A DNA stretch of 64,000 nucleotides. Origin: Pseudomonas brassicacearum (lineage in GTDB: Bacteria; Pseudomonadota; Gammaproteobacteria; Pseudomonadales; Pseudomonadaceae). This document shows positions 15,761 through 25,256 of this stretch, one piece after another. The first letter of the stretch is position 1. Every line of letters begins with the position of its first letter. Made by a program: the position numbers and the translations under genes. Below the pieces are notes generated by a model that was not told the DNA's origin, ran no database searches, and saw nothing but the letters and a program-made list of their open reading frames with translations. The DNA lies in NCBI RefSeq assembly GCF_003732225.1, contig NZ_MOBJ01000008.1, forward strand, positions 62,001 through 126,000, read 5' to 3'.

Positions 15761-17035
15761 TCACCGATCTACATGGGTCAATGCTGGAAGGTCTTCAATA
15801 TCCCTGGTATGTCGTAACGCCGAAAAAACTACAGGAAGGGATGAAACACACATCAATGCCGTAGCAATAAATATACTCGCACTGGGACTTATAACACTGC
15901 CTAGCCACCCTCCGATAATTGCCCCGCTTGCCGCAGCAATACCGATACAGGTTCTAATACTGGCTGTCACCTTGCCTAGACTTTCCAGAGGGCAAGAAGA
16001 CTGCCGATATGAGTACTGCGCAATGTCAAACAATACAAAGCGAATAGACGTCAAACATAGATAAAGTGTCGGTAGCAGCAGCGGATGACTCTGCGCCCCA
16101 CTAAGGAGAAAACCTGCCGGACTGAGAAAGACCACCCACCACATTATTTTTGCGCTGCCGACCGAACGCATCAATGCACTAGCGAGGATAGCTGCCAACA
16201 GCCCTCCACCTTCACCGATAAAAAACACAACACCTACCATTTGCGGTGACAGTTTCAAATCGGTAATTAAGTAATATAAAAAAACCGCATTCATCATGGC
16301 CAGACAGAACATCGACCCAATGGTGGTCACCGCGGTGCGCGCCAATACCGAGTTAGCATACAAAAGTTTGAATCCCGCCCCTATTTCCTGCAGCAAGGGA
16401 GGCCTTCTGACTACCTTCACTTTGCTAGACTCGTCCGCCTTGGTAAAGCTCAGAAGAACAGCGCTGGCAATATAGGAAAAGACATCAAATAACAGAGTGA
16501 GCGGGGCTCCAATCCAGCCTGCCATGAACGTACCGATCCCCGGGCCGCCCACCCGCGCGGCGGACTCTGTGGTTTCGATCTTGCTGTTCGCTTCGGGCAA
16601 ATCCTTGCGCAGCACAAAAATCGGGTAGTAGGAGTGGTAGGCAATTCCGAAGGCGACCGAGAACACGGAACACAGGAAGGAAACGGCATACAACCAGAAC
16701 ATCGAAAGCTGATCGTAAAACGCAAGCAACGGTACCGTGACTAATATGGCCGCCCGTACGAAATCGCATACGATCATCAAACTTCGCTTGTTGAACCTGT
16801 CGATGTAAACACCGGAAGGTATTGACGCAAGTAGCACAGCAATAGAGGCCATGGCACGGAGTAAGCCAATCTCACCTGGAGTTGCACTTAGCGTGGTAAT
16901 AGCAAGCAGCGGAAGAATTATATTGGTGATAGCCGAGCCCATCTCGCTGACGGACTGCCCCATCCAAAGGCACATGAAATTTCTGTCCCGCCAGAGTGAC
17001 TTTTCTTTAATAGTCAAACAATAAACTCCCGACAT
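15761..17035 (-). CDS. MFS efflux transporter (EntS/macrolide-efflux type)
   Basis: A 424-aa major facilitator with about 12 predicted membrane helices. The N-terminal pattern (LWRDRNFMCLWMGQSVSEMGSAI, then IPSGVYIDRFNKRSLMI) is that of the EntS/MefA branch, which exports siderophores and secondary metabolites. The reading frame continues upstream to 17287, but that extension is Arg/Lys-rich and unlike the family. The ATG at 17035 with GGGTGG just ahead fits better. It is the first gene of the leftward biosynthetic operon, 83 bases before mbtH, so it is the likely exporter of the product. Confidence 0.88.
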   Translation of the reverse strand: MSGVYCLTIKEKSLWRDRNFMCLWMGQSVSEMGSAITNIILPLLAITTLSATPGEIGLLRAMASIAVLLASIPSGVYIDRFNKRSLMIVCDFVRAAILVTVPLLAFYDQLSMFWLYAVSFLCSVFSVAFGIAYHSYYPIFVLRKDLPEANSKIETTESAARVGGPGIGTFMAGWIGAPLTLLFDVFSYIASAVLLSFTKADESSKVKVVRRPPLLQEIGAGFKLLYANSVLARTAVTTIGSMFCLAMMNAVFLYYLITDLKLSPQMVGVVFFIGEGGGLLAAILASALMRSVGSAKIMWWVVFLSPAGFLLSGAQSHPLLLPTLYLCLTSIRFVLFDIAQYSYRQSSCPLESLGKVTASIRTCIGIAAASGAIIGGWLGSVISPSASIFIATALMCVSSLPVVFSALRHTRDIEDLPALTHVDR

Positions 17036-17574
17036 TTTTCCACCCAGCAACGGGCAGCGCCATATTCCCTTATTCCGCTCGCGAACTTTAAGTCGCCAAA
17101 GCGTAAGCTTTGTTAACTTGCAAGCTAAATCCATTACCTTCGTCAGCAGTTTTATATTGGTAACACAGGAAAAACGGAGGCGTAAAGAATTTTTTCGCAT
17201 TGGGGAAGAAACAGCAATATTGCCCACACAGACTGCACGATTATCAAAAAACCTGCTAGAAAACCTGCCCCAGACTCCCAGCAACACGCTTACTCATTGT
17301 TTTTAAACATATAAATTACAAATCGAAGACCAATGCCACTGCCAAAGCAACCATTTACGTTACAGCACCATTGCAGACCCCTGCCCCCGTGATCAGGGGA
17401 CAACCCGTATTATTTTTCCATCAGCCACTTCAGCCGCGACGCTAAGTAATATGGGGCGTCCAGCGAATTATAGCTATATGCCACTACTTCTTCGGCGGAT
17501 GAAATTTAATTTTGCACTTGACCCTAACGCAATTGGAACTTTATGGTTAGTTGTATGGAGCTACCCGACTATGG
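17036..17574. promoter_or_regulatory. Divergent promoter region of the biosynthetic cluster
   Basis: About 540 bases with no convincing gene separate the leftward operon (MFS first) from the rightward NRPS operon. The region is AT-rich compared with the flanking genes. It contains a CCCCTG-N10-CAGGGG inverted repeat at 17378-17399. Both operons must be driven from here. No cluster-specific regulator gene is visible in the cluster. I could not identify a convincing -35/-10 pair or a known operator by eye. Confidence 0.5.
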
Positions 17575-20500
17575 ATGATATATCGAATGGATTTTGGTTC
17601 TAAGGCTAGCGCACGTAAAGACCAAAGGTCAGCGGCTGAACGCATTCTTGCCCAGCATATAAAACGGGCACAGGAAACATCTGAATCGCACACTCAGCCC
17701 GCCATTGATCCATCAACTTTGTCTTACGGCCAAAAACGCATGTGGTTCCTGCACCTGATGGACCCAAACAGTGCGGCCTACAATATTTTCAGCATCGCCA
17801 AATTGCATGGCAATGTTGATGTAGTTGCGTTACGCCAAGCATTTCAAGCCTTGATCAACAAACACCCCAGCCTGCGTACCTCCTTCCAATCCAACGCCAA
17901 TGGCCAACCTGAGTCGACGGTACACACCACCGTGGGCGCTGACGTGTCCGTCGTCGACGATCCTGCATCGCCACAAGAATGCCTGGATGACTTTATCTGG
18001 AAGCCGTTTGACCTGGGCCTTGCACCCCTGCTAAGGGCCGTTGTCATCCGCAACGACGATGACACTTGCCTGATGGCCCTGGTGATTCACCACATCATCG
18101 CGGATGGCTGGTCGCTGGGTATCTTGCACGCAGACCTGCAGCGCTTCTATGCCGCCGCACTTGCGTCACAAGCGTTACCCGTCACTGGCAATATCGATTT
18201 CAGTACATTCGTCGCGGCCGAAAAAGCCTGGATTACCAGCGAGGCGGGCATCCGCAGCCGGCAATTCTGGAAAAACCAGCTCCACGACCTCGCGCAAATT
18301 GAATTGCCAATGGCAAAACCTCGCCCGGCCATCGCTAACTTCCGGGGCAAACATATCGATCTGACGCTTCCACAAGGGCTAGTGCAATCACTGGAAGCCC
18401 TGGCCAAGCAGCATGATTGCTCGCTATACATGGTACTGGGTGCCGCGCTCAAGGTGCTGTTGTATCGCTATTCAGGCCAGACCGACATTGTCTTTGGCAC
18501 CCCTGTCGCCAACCGACCGGTCGAAGAGTTGGAGAATGTCCTGGGGTTGTTCGTGAATACCGTAGTCCTGCGGACCCGCATTCTTCCACAGGCCAACTTC
18601 ACCACAGCCCTCAAAGCGTTCAGAGACACGACGTTGCTCGCGCTGGAGCATCAACGAACCCCATTCGAACAGGTGGTGGAGGACCTGAACCCGGAGCGTT
18701 CACTCAGTCATAACCCGTTGTTCCAGGTGCTTTTTACCCTGCAGAACGTCGAGGCCGGAAAAATCGAGTTGCAAGGTACGCGAACCGAGCTCTTGAAGGT
18801 CGATCTGGACGTCGCCCGGGTAGACCTGGAATGGACGTTGTGGCGTCGCCCCATGGACGCGCGCCTGCGTATCAACTATGCGCTGGACCTGTTCGACGAG
18901 CAGGTGATACGGGAAATGGCCAGTCACTACGAGTGCTTGCTCAATTGCATCGTCCAGACACCGCAACAGGATATTTCCCAGCTCCCACTCTTCCATAAGC
19001 CGTCCTCCTCGAACGGCACTCCAGACGACCTGGCCTGGCCAAACAGCGGGCTGCATGGCTTGTTTCTTGAGGCGGCGAAGATCTCACCGACCGCCTGTGC
19101 TGTATCGGACAAGCATGGGGTGTTGACCTTTGACACACTCAACCGCCACTCAGCCGCGCTGGCCCTGCAGTTGCTGCAAAGTGGCGTTCGCCAGGGCGAC
19201 ACTGTCGCAATATGTGTCAATCGCTCGGTCGATATTGCCGTTGCCACACTCGCCGTCCTGCGAGCGGGTGCGGCATTTGTCCCGATCAATCCGGCAGACC
19301 CCGACGACCGACGTGCTTTTATTACCTCGGACTCCAATGCTCGGGCGATCATTTTTTCATCCGCAGACAAACGCTGCGATACGATTCCTAGTATCGTCAT
19401 CGGTAAAGCCTACGACCACCCTACGTCAGAACAAATGAGCTCGATTGACGCGGCAGTCGTACCTGAATCGCCTTGCTACATCCTTTATACCTCCGGTACC
19501 ACCGGCAGGCCCAAGGGCGTCATGGTTTCCCACGGCAATATCGTCAACACGATGCGGGCCTGTCAGTTGCTGCATGAATGCTCGCCTTCGGATGTCGGGC
19601 TGGTACTCGCTGCAAGCACCTTTGATGTTTTCTACTTCGAGCTGTTTATCGCGATGCTGGCCGGTGGACAAAGCCGTATTGTGACCCAGGAGGAAATCTT
19701 TTCGCCGCAGAAGATTGACGAGTTGCTGAAGACCGCCACGATCTTTCAGGCCGTTCCCGGACTGATGGAAAACCTGTTGACGTCTATGTCCCAATCCTCA
19801 TCGCGCGGCCATGAGTCGCTTCGAGTCGTGATTACAGGTGGGGACATCGTACCTGCAGACCTGCTGGCCACCTTGTCGCAAGCCTTCCCCAACGCCAGGG
19901 TCTTTGTCGCCTATGGCCCCACCGAAGCGACCATTTTTTCCACTCTGTATCTTTACGACAAACAACGCCCGGTAAACGGTTATCCGATAGGACGACCGCT
20001 GGACGGAGTTGAAGTCATCATTGCGGATGAACACGGCAATGTGCTGCCCGATGATGTCACCGGTGAAATCTGGATTGGTGGTCGAGGCGTAGCCACTGGC
20101 TATATCCATCGTGAGGTAGAAACCAGAGCCAGCTTTATCGAGTTGAGCGGGCGCAAGTATTACCGCAGTGGTGATCGGGGACGGTGGAACAGGGCGCAGC
20201 GAACCTTCGAGTTCCGAGGGCGCCTGGACAGCCAAGTGAAAGTCCGCGGTTTTCGCATTGAGCTGGGTGAAATTGAGGCAGTATTGACCAGCCTGCCTAG
20301 TGTCCACAATGCCGTGGTGCTGGCGGTCGGCGAGCCCGGGAGCAATTGCAGGCTCGTGGCCTGCGTGACAGCGCAGTATGCATCTGAGATCGAACAGGAC
20401 CTGATGAATCAGTTCGACTCCGACGTTGTCGCGCATTGGCGAACCCTATTCGACCAGACCCACGAAATTTCTGCACCCGGAACGAGGGACTTTACCGGCT

Positions 20501-23217
20501 GGAACTCCAGCTACGACCAGCAGCCCATTGCGGCATCATTGATGGACGAATGGCTGAACGGTACCGTTGAGAACATCCTTCATCGTCTCCCAGACCGCCG
20601 CTCAACCCCACCCAATATTCTTGAAATCGGGGTAGGCACGGGGTTGCTCGCTCAAGAGCTTGCGCCGCACTGCGCGCGCTATGTAGGCACAGACTTTTCC
20701 ACCTCCGCCATTCTCAAGCTGCGCCAGAAACTTCGGCTGTCCAAACTGACAAACATCGAGTTGTCAGTTGCGGAAGCCAGGAACCTGCCTGAGTTCGATA
20801 CCCTTTTCGATGTCATCATCATCAACTCGGTCAGTCAGTACTTTCCCGACATGACCTATTTGACCGAAGTACTGGACGCCCTGCGCAGCCGCCTCTCTCC
20901 CGACGGGGTGATCTACATCGGGGATGTCAGGAATTACTGCTTGCTGGAGACGTTTCATGCTTCAGTGCAGTCTGCGCGAGCGCCGCAACTGACGAACAAT
21001 GAGTTGCTGCCCAGAATTGCAAAGGCCGTCCAGGACGAGCCAGAACTGAACGTCAACCCTTGCTTCTTCCACAACTACGCAAAAAATACTGAACTGACGC
21101 CGTGCATCGAACCCCGTCGCGGACGGTACGCGACGGAAATGAACAAGTATCGATATGACGTCACGCTCAGTCGACGCCCGGGGCTCTGCGACGATGACTT
21201 GCCAGCGTTGAACTGGCAGGACTGGGGTAATGGAAACTGGACTTTTGAGAAGCTGGCCGATCATTTGCGTTCGGGGACAAACGCTGCTTTCTCATTCACC
21301 TGCGTACCTCACGGCCTGTTGATTAACGATCTGCGCCGCCGCGATGAACTGTACGCAATGGATGCTCAATCAACACCGTCTAACGGTGTCATCCCTGAAG
21401 AACTTCGTGAGCTCGCCGCAGAATGTGGATATACCGTCTCGTTCAACTGCTCCGATCATCCGGACGGGCACTACGACATGGTGTTGTCGACAGCCGGTTC
21501 GCCGCATCCGGCCAATCTGTTCTCCACCCTTGCCGGGCGCAGCTTCCTGTCAGAGCCGTCAGCCGACGGTAACAATCCGGGGGCACGGCTGAAGAAGGTT
21601 CACTTGGCCAACCTCATCAAGGAGGCTCTCTCCAAACGCCTGCCCAGCTACATGCTGCCTTCGGTGATAACCGTCCTGGATGCCTTGCCTATCACGGCCA
21701 ACGGAAAAATAGACAGAAAGAGAATACCGACGGTCTTCAGCACCACCACCGACAGCCGGCCTCCGAAAAGCCCTTCAGAGTTGTTGATCGCACGAATCTG
21801 GCAGGACGTACTGGCCTATAAAGTGGAGTCGGTGGCAGATGATTTCTTCGAGGTCGGCGGGACCTCATTACTCGCTATTTCCATTACCGTTCACTTGCGA
21901 CAGGCCGGCATCAGTTTGATGCCTCAGGTGGTATTCGAACACAGAACCGTGGAGCTGCTAGCCCGGTGGATCGACACTGCCCAACCAAGCAGTGAGCAAC
22001 CACAGGCCATCACCCACGCGGAACCAGCAGCAGCCGAGCCCGAAGTCGACTTCACGCGCATTGATCCCGCCCTCGACACCTGGAGTCATTGCAGGCAAGT
22101 GCTGTTGACCGGAGCCACCGGCATGCTGGGCGTACATATTCTGCACGAGCTTCTTTGCAGCTATCCGCACCTGGAAATTATCTGCCTGGTGCGTTCCCAG
22201 GATGACCAAGCCGCCCAAGAGCGGCTCGCCAGCCAATACGCCTGGCACTTCCCGCAGTCTGTGATCACTCCGCCGCTATTTTCCCGACGGGTACGCTGCA
22301 TCAAGGGGGACTTGCGAGAAACGAATCTGGGCCTTGGCGACGAGGTACGCTCGGCACTGATAGCGTCGTGCGACAGAGTCATTCACGCGGCAGCAGATGT
22401 CCGTCATGTAGGCTCGGAGCGTGACTTCTTTGCCGTCAACACCGATGGCACAGAGCGCGTGATCGAGCTGTGCTCACATCTCTCTAGACCCAGCCTGTGC
22501 CACATTTCGACTATCGGCGTGGCGGGGCGCAGCCTGGACGGCGTCGCGAGATCCATAAACGAATATCAACTTGAAGTTGGACAAACACCGACCGAAGCCT
22601 ATTCGGCCAGCAAGATTTTCGCGGAGCATTTGATCGCCGACTTCAATAAATCAGGCGACTACGCGACCGTCTTCAGAGTCGGCACAGTTTCTCCCAACTC
22701 CGCGAGCGGAAAATTCCAGCGCAATATCGATGCCCACTTTTTCAGCCGCTACGTACGCGCCGTCATGGGCCTCGGCGTTGCCGCCAACTGGACGGAGCGC
22801 CGTATTCAACTCATACCGGCCGACACAATGGCCCAGGCGGTCTTGCTGCTTGGCGGCCAACCTCTGGCGGCAGGACGCACATTCCATATCCAGACGCCCA
22901 ACGCACTGCCCTATGGAGAGTTCATCCAGATCCTCAATGAACTGGGGTACAGCATCGATTTGATATCGGCACAGGAATTCGAAAACACGCTCCCGATATT
23001 GGGGCGCGACAAGGCACTGGTTGAAGATGTCGGCCGAATTCTGCCCATGACCTACCGAGGACCTGGCCGCCCGGTTGCGCTCAAGCATGCAGTGACTGAC
23101 GCCTGGCTCGACAAATTGGGCTTCCAGTACTTCAAGCCAACGAAATCGTGGATTGCAGACTTCGTGGCCCATGGAGTGGAACAGGGATTTTTCCCTCCCG
23201 CCGGCGGTGCTCGTTGA
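17575..23217 (+). CDS. NRPS with inserted methyltransferase and terminal reductase (C-A(MT)-T-R)
   Basis: 1880 aa from the ATG at 17575 (GGAG 14 bases upstream). C has an intact HHIIADGWS. A has TSGTTGRPKG; its code reads D-V-F-Q-I-G-A-I-F-K, nearest to remembered glycine (DILQLGLIWK) and arylglycine (DIFHLGLLCK) codes but matching neither. A SAM methyltransferase (about 900-1240) is spliced between A8 and A10, with GWNSSYDQQPI and ILEIGVGTG. This is the usual place for N-methylating domains. T carries VGGTSL. The C-terminal 350 aa form a thioester reductase with TGATGMLG for NADPH and YSASK as catalytic Tyr/Lys. The product should therefore leave as an aldehyde or alcohol. It starts the rightward operon and is the likely last synthetase of the line. 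Confidence 0.93.
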   Translation: MIYRMDFGSKASARKDQRSAAERILAQHIKRAQETSESHTQPAIDPSTLSYGQKRMWFLHLMDPNSAAYNIFSIAKLHGNVDVVALRQAFQALINKHPSLRTSFQSNANGQPESTVHTTVGADVSVVDDPASPQECLDDFIWKPFDLGLAPLLRAVVIRNDDDTCLMALVIHHIIADGWSLGILHADLQRFYAAALASQALPVTGNIDFSTFVAAEKAWITSEAGIRSRQFWKNQLHDLAQIELPMAKPRPAIANFRGKHIDLTLPQGLVQSLEALAKQHDCSLYMVLGAALKVLLYRYSGQTDIVFGTPVANRPVEELENVLGLFVNTVVLRTRILPQANFTTALKAFRDTTLLALEHQRTPFEQVVEDLNPERSLSHNPLFQVLFTLQNVEAGKIELQGTRTELLKVDLDVARVDLEWTLWRRPMDARLRINYALDLFDEQVIREMASHYECLLNCIVQTPQQDISQLPLFHKPSSSNGTPDDLAWPNSGLHGLFLEAAKISPTACAVSDKHGVLTFDTLNRHSAALALQLLQSGVRQGDTVAICVNRSVDIAVATLAVLRAGAAFVPINPADPDDRRAFITSDSNARAIIFSSADKRCDTIPSIVIGKAYDHPTSEQMSSIDAAVVPESPCYILYTSGTTGRPKGVMVSHGNIVNTMRACQLLHECSPSDVGLVLAASTFDVFYFELFIAMLAGGQSRIVTQEEIFSPQKIDELLKTATIFQAVPGLMENLLTSMSQSSSRGHESLRVVITGGDIVPADLLATLSQAFPNARVFVAYGPTEATIFSTLYLYDKQRPVNGYPIGRPLDGVEVIIADEHGNVLPDDVTGEIWIGGRGVATGYIHREVETRASFIELSGRKYYRSGDRGRWNRAQRTFEFRGRLDSQVKVRGFRIELGEIEAVLTSLPSVHNAVVLAVGEPGSNCRLVACVTAQYASEIEQDLMNQFDSDVVAHWRTLFDQTHEISAPGTRDFTGWNSSYDQQPIAASLMDEWLNGTVENILHRLPDRRSTPPNILEIGVGTGLLAQELAPHCARYVGTDFSTSAILKLRQKLRLSKLTNIELSVAEARNLPEFDTLFDVIIINSVSQYFPDMTYLTEVLDALRSRLSPDGVIYIGDVRNYCLLETFHASVQSARAPQLTNNELLPRIAKAVQDEPELNVNPCFFHNYAKNTELTPCIEPRRGRYATEMNKYRYDVTLSRRPGLCDDDLPALNWQDWGNGNWTFEKLADHLRSGTNAAFSFTCVPHGLLINDLRRRDELYAMDAQSTPSNGVIPEELRELAAECGYTVSFNCSDHPDGHYDMVLSTAGSPHPANLFSTLAGRSFLSEPSADGNNPGARLKKVHLANLIKEALSKRLPSYMLPSVITVLDALPITANGKIDRKRIPTVFSTTTDSRPPKSPSELLIARIWQDVLAYKVESVADDFFEVGGTSLLAISITVHLRQAGISLMPQVVFEHRTVELLARWIDTAQPSSEQPQAITHAEPAAAEPEVDFTRIDPALDTWSHCRQVLLTGATGMLGVHILHELLCSYPHLEIICLVRSQDDQAAQERLASQYAWHFPQSVITPPLFSRRVRCIKGDLRETNLGLGDEVRSALIASCDRVIHAAADVRHVGSERDFFAVNTDGTERVIELCSHLSRPSLCHISTIGVAGRSLDGVARSINEYQLEVGQTPTEAYSASKIFAEHLIADFNKSGDYATVFRVGTVSPNSASGKFQRNIDAHFFSRYVRAVMGLGVAANWTERRIQLIPADTMAQAVLLLGGQPLAAGRTFHIQTPNALPYGEFIQILNELGYSIDLISAQEFENTLPILGRDKALVEDVGRILPMTYRGPGRPVALKHAVTDAWLDKLGFQYFKPTKSWIADFVAHGVEQGFFPPAGGAR

Positions 23218-23293
23218 CGTTTACCGAACATTCGAGCGCTTGGCGACCCCGTTGAAATTTCGCTGCTCATGACACGTTAAGGATGACCTGAAC

Positions 23294-24313
23294 ATGCAAC
23301 TCAGCCTGTTTTATTTTGCGGATGCGGCAACCGGTATAAAATCCACCAACAATACCTATCAATTGTTACTGGATGGGGCTCGCTACGCCGACGCCAACGG
23401 ATTCGCCGCAGTGTGGATCCCTGAACGGCACTTTCACCCCGTAGGCGGGCTTTACCCAAACCCCGCGGTACTCGGTGCCGCGGTAGCCGTGGTGACTGAG
23501 CGGGTACATATCCGGGCCGGGAGTGTCGTCGTGCCTTTGCACCACCCCTTACGCCTGGTCGAGGAATGGTCCGTCGTCGACAATCTGTCGAACGGCAGAG
23601 TGGGTATTTCACTGGCTTCCGGCTGGAACCCTCGCGACTTTGTGCTGGCTCCCGGGGCCTATGAACACAGGCGCGATTCAACATTTGAAACCGTGCAGAC
23701 ACTCAGAAACCTGTGGTCGGGCCAGCCCTTCGGGGAGGGTGCTTCGAAGGTCTCGACCTTTCCTCCTCCTGTCGCCCCTCTTCAACTGTGGATCTCGTCT
23801 TCGGGCACACTGGATACCTTTGAAGAAGCCGGTCGCGCCCAGGCAAGCGTATTGACCCACTTGGTCAAACAGGACATCCCCGAGCTGACGCAAAAAATCA
23901 GAGCTTATCGCACGGCACTGGCGCAAACCGGCAGTTCCTGGCGTGGACACGTCACGCTGATGCTTCATACCTACTTGGCACCCAGCCGTGAACAGGCGCT
24001 GCAGGACGCCCGAACTCCGCTGGAAGACTATCTGATCGGCTCCTTGACGCCGTATCGGGCAGGCACCAGCCAACGGGTGGCCCCTAAACCCCATGAAACG
24101 GTGCGCGCCCAAATAAAGGGCAGCGCTCAGCGATACCTATGCGAAGCAGGCCTGATCGGGGATTTGAACTACGCAAGACAAGTGATTGATCGTTGCCATA
24201 CGGCGGGTGTTGACGAGATTGCCTGCCTTATCGACTTCGGCCTCAAGCACGAGAGGGTCATGGATGGTCTTGACCAACTGAGCGTCTTGCGCAAGTACAT
24301 GTCCGAGCTATAG
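23294..24313 (+). CDS. Luciferase-like flavin monooxygenase (MupA/Atu3671 type)
   Basis: 339 aa with the bacterial luciferase-like TIM barrel. It begins LFYFADA, then GARYADANGFAAVWIPERHFHPVGGLYPNPAVLGAA, and has VVPLHHPLRLVEEWSVVDNLSNGRVGIS plus ASGWNPRDF. This is the subgroup that occurs stand-alone or embedded in NRPS/PKS lines, acting with reduced FMN on carrier-bound intermediates. Reported roles of the wider group include N- or C-hydroxylation and oxygen insertion; which applies here cannot be read from sequence. AAGGA lies 10 bases before the ATG. It sits 77 bases after the NRPS gene and just ahead of a free carrier protein, which could present its substrate. Confidence 0.9.
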   Translation: MQLSLFYFADAATGIKSTNNTYQLLLDGARYADANGFAAVWIPERHFHPVGGLYPNPAVLGAAVAVVTERVHIRAGSVVVPLHHPLRLVEEWSVVDNLSNGRVGISLASGWNPRDFVLAPGAYEHRRDSTFETVQTLRNLWSGQPFGEGASKVSTFPPPVAPLQLWISSSGTLDTFEEAGRAQASVLTHLVKQDIPELTQKIRAYRTALAQTGSSWRGHVTLMLHTYLAPSREQALQDARTPLEDYLIGSLTPYRAGTSQRVAPKPHETVRAQIKGSAQRYLCEAGLIGDLNYARQVIDRCHTAGVDEIACLIDFGLKHERVMDGLDQLSVLRKYMSEL

Positions 24314-24378
24314 CAACCCGTTTCCCGCATTGCCCATTTGTAACGAAAACTTCGTGATACCAACCAAAGGAAGTGGTT

Positions 24379-24624
24379 ATGACCATCGAGATCCAGATCC
24401 TAGAAGACAAAATCCTCGAAATCTTTCGCTCAGTTACCCAAGTACCATCACTGACCGCAGACGACGATTTCTTCAACTCCGGCGGCGACTCATTACTGGC
24501 GGTGGAAGCTGGATTCCAAATCTCCCAAGCCATTGACCAAGAGGTCGACCCAATGGTGATTTTCGTTTTTACAACCGCATCCACTTGCGCGGTTGCAGTA
24601 TCGGAGCAGTACCTGACAGCCTGA
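24379..24624 (+). CDS. Stand-alone peptidyl/acyl carrier protein
   Basis: 81 aa, one carrier domain. It has the phosphopantetheine site in DDDFFNSGGDSLLAVE and four predicted helices. The ATG at 24379 has AAAGGA 8 bases upstream; an in-frame GTG at 24373 is less likely. Free carriers in NRPS clusters usually hold a building block during tailoring or feed an in-trans loading step. Here it may hold a residue for the adjacent monooxygenase or pass a starter to the C1 domain of the two-module NRPS. No phosphopantetheinyl transferase is in the window, so a host enzyme must activate it. Confidence 0.88.
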   Translation: MTIEIQILEDKILEIFRSVTQVPSLTADDDFFNSGGDSLLAVEAGFQISQAIDQEVDPMVIFVFTTASTCAVAVSEQYLTA

Positions 24625-24687
24625 CTCATACTTCCCCCTCGCTCCGAGCACAGGCTGTGTCTCCCTGCTCGGGTGAGGCGGTAAGCC

Positions 24688-25252
24688 GTGCTTACGCACG
24701 GCGTCGACCATGCCGACGAAACGCCGGTACAGATGCTGACGCCAGGCGAGAAAGATACCCACCGCGCCTACGTCTGGGCTTATGCCACCAGCCAGTTCGC
24801 CGACCTAGCAGCTGTCGTTTACGACTTCAGCCCGAGTCGCGCTCATGCTCGCCGTAAGTTCTTCGACCTGCATGTGACCAACAAGCGCCGGGTTGCCGAA
24901 AAGACGCGCATTGAATCGCGGCTTTATATGAAGTTGAACGCGAAGTCCGAGAGCTGGAGTCGGATGTCCGGCAACGAACACGGCAGGAAAAGCTGACCCA
25001 ATCATCGATGCACTGCACACCTGAATGATCGCCCAAAGACAGCTTATGCCCGAAGGTTCAACTATCGACAAAGCGCTGGACTACAGCCTGAAACGCTAGA
25101 TAGTGCTGACGATGCGGTATCCATCGACAATAACTGGATCGAAAATCAGATCCGGCTGTGGGCATTTGGGCGCTCGAACTGGCTGTTCGCAGGCTCGCTC
25201 CGCAGTGGAAAACGAACGGCTGCGATCATGAGCTTGATCCAGTCGGCCCGCC
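24688..25252 (+). pseudogene. IS66-family transposase remnant
   Basis: Fragments of IS66 TnpC can be followed in changing frames: HADETPVQML, THRAYVWAYAT, AVVYDFSPSR, HARRKFFDLH, later ALDYSLKR, IENQIRLWAFGRSNWLFAGSL and AIMSLIQSAR. The join from DFSPSR straight to HARRKFF implies an internal deletion of roughly 40 codons. The N-terminal third is missing. Its 3' end is cut at 25253, where an IS5-type element begins. The orientation is opposite to the remnant at 1.3-1.5 kb. Confidence 0.85.
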
Positions 25253-25256
25253 TTAA

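Noticed and set aside
15761..17287. N-terminal extension of the MFS transporter to 17287
   Set aside because: The extra 84 residues are basic, lack family similarity and precede a good ATG with a ribosome site at 17035.
24625..24687. Thioesterase or phosphopantetheinyl transferase gene at the end of the cluster
   Set aside because: Nothing of either family is present; IS66 debris follows the carrier gene.
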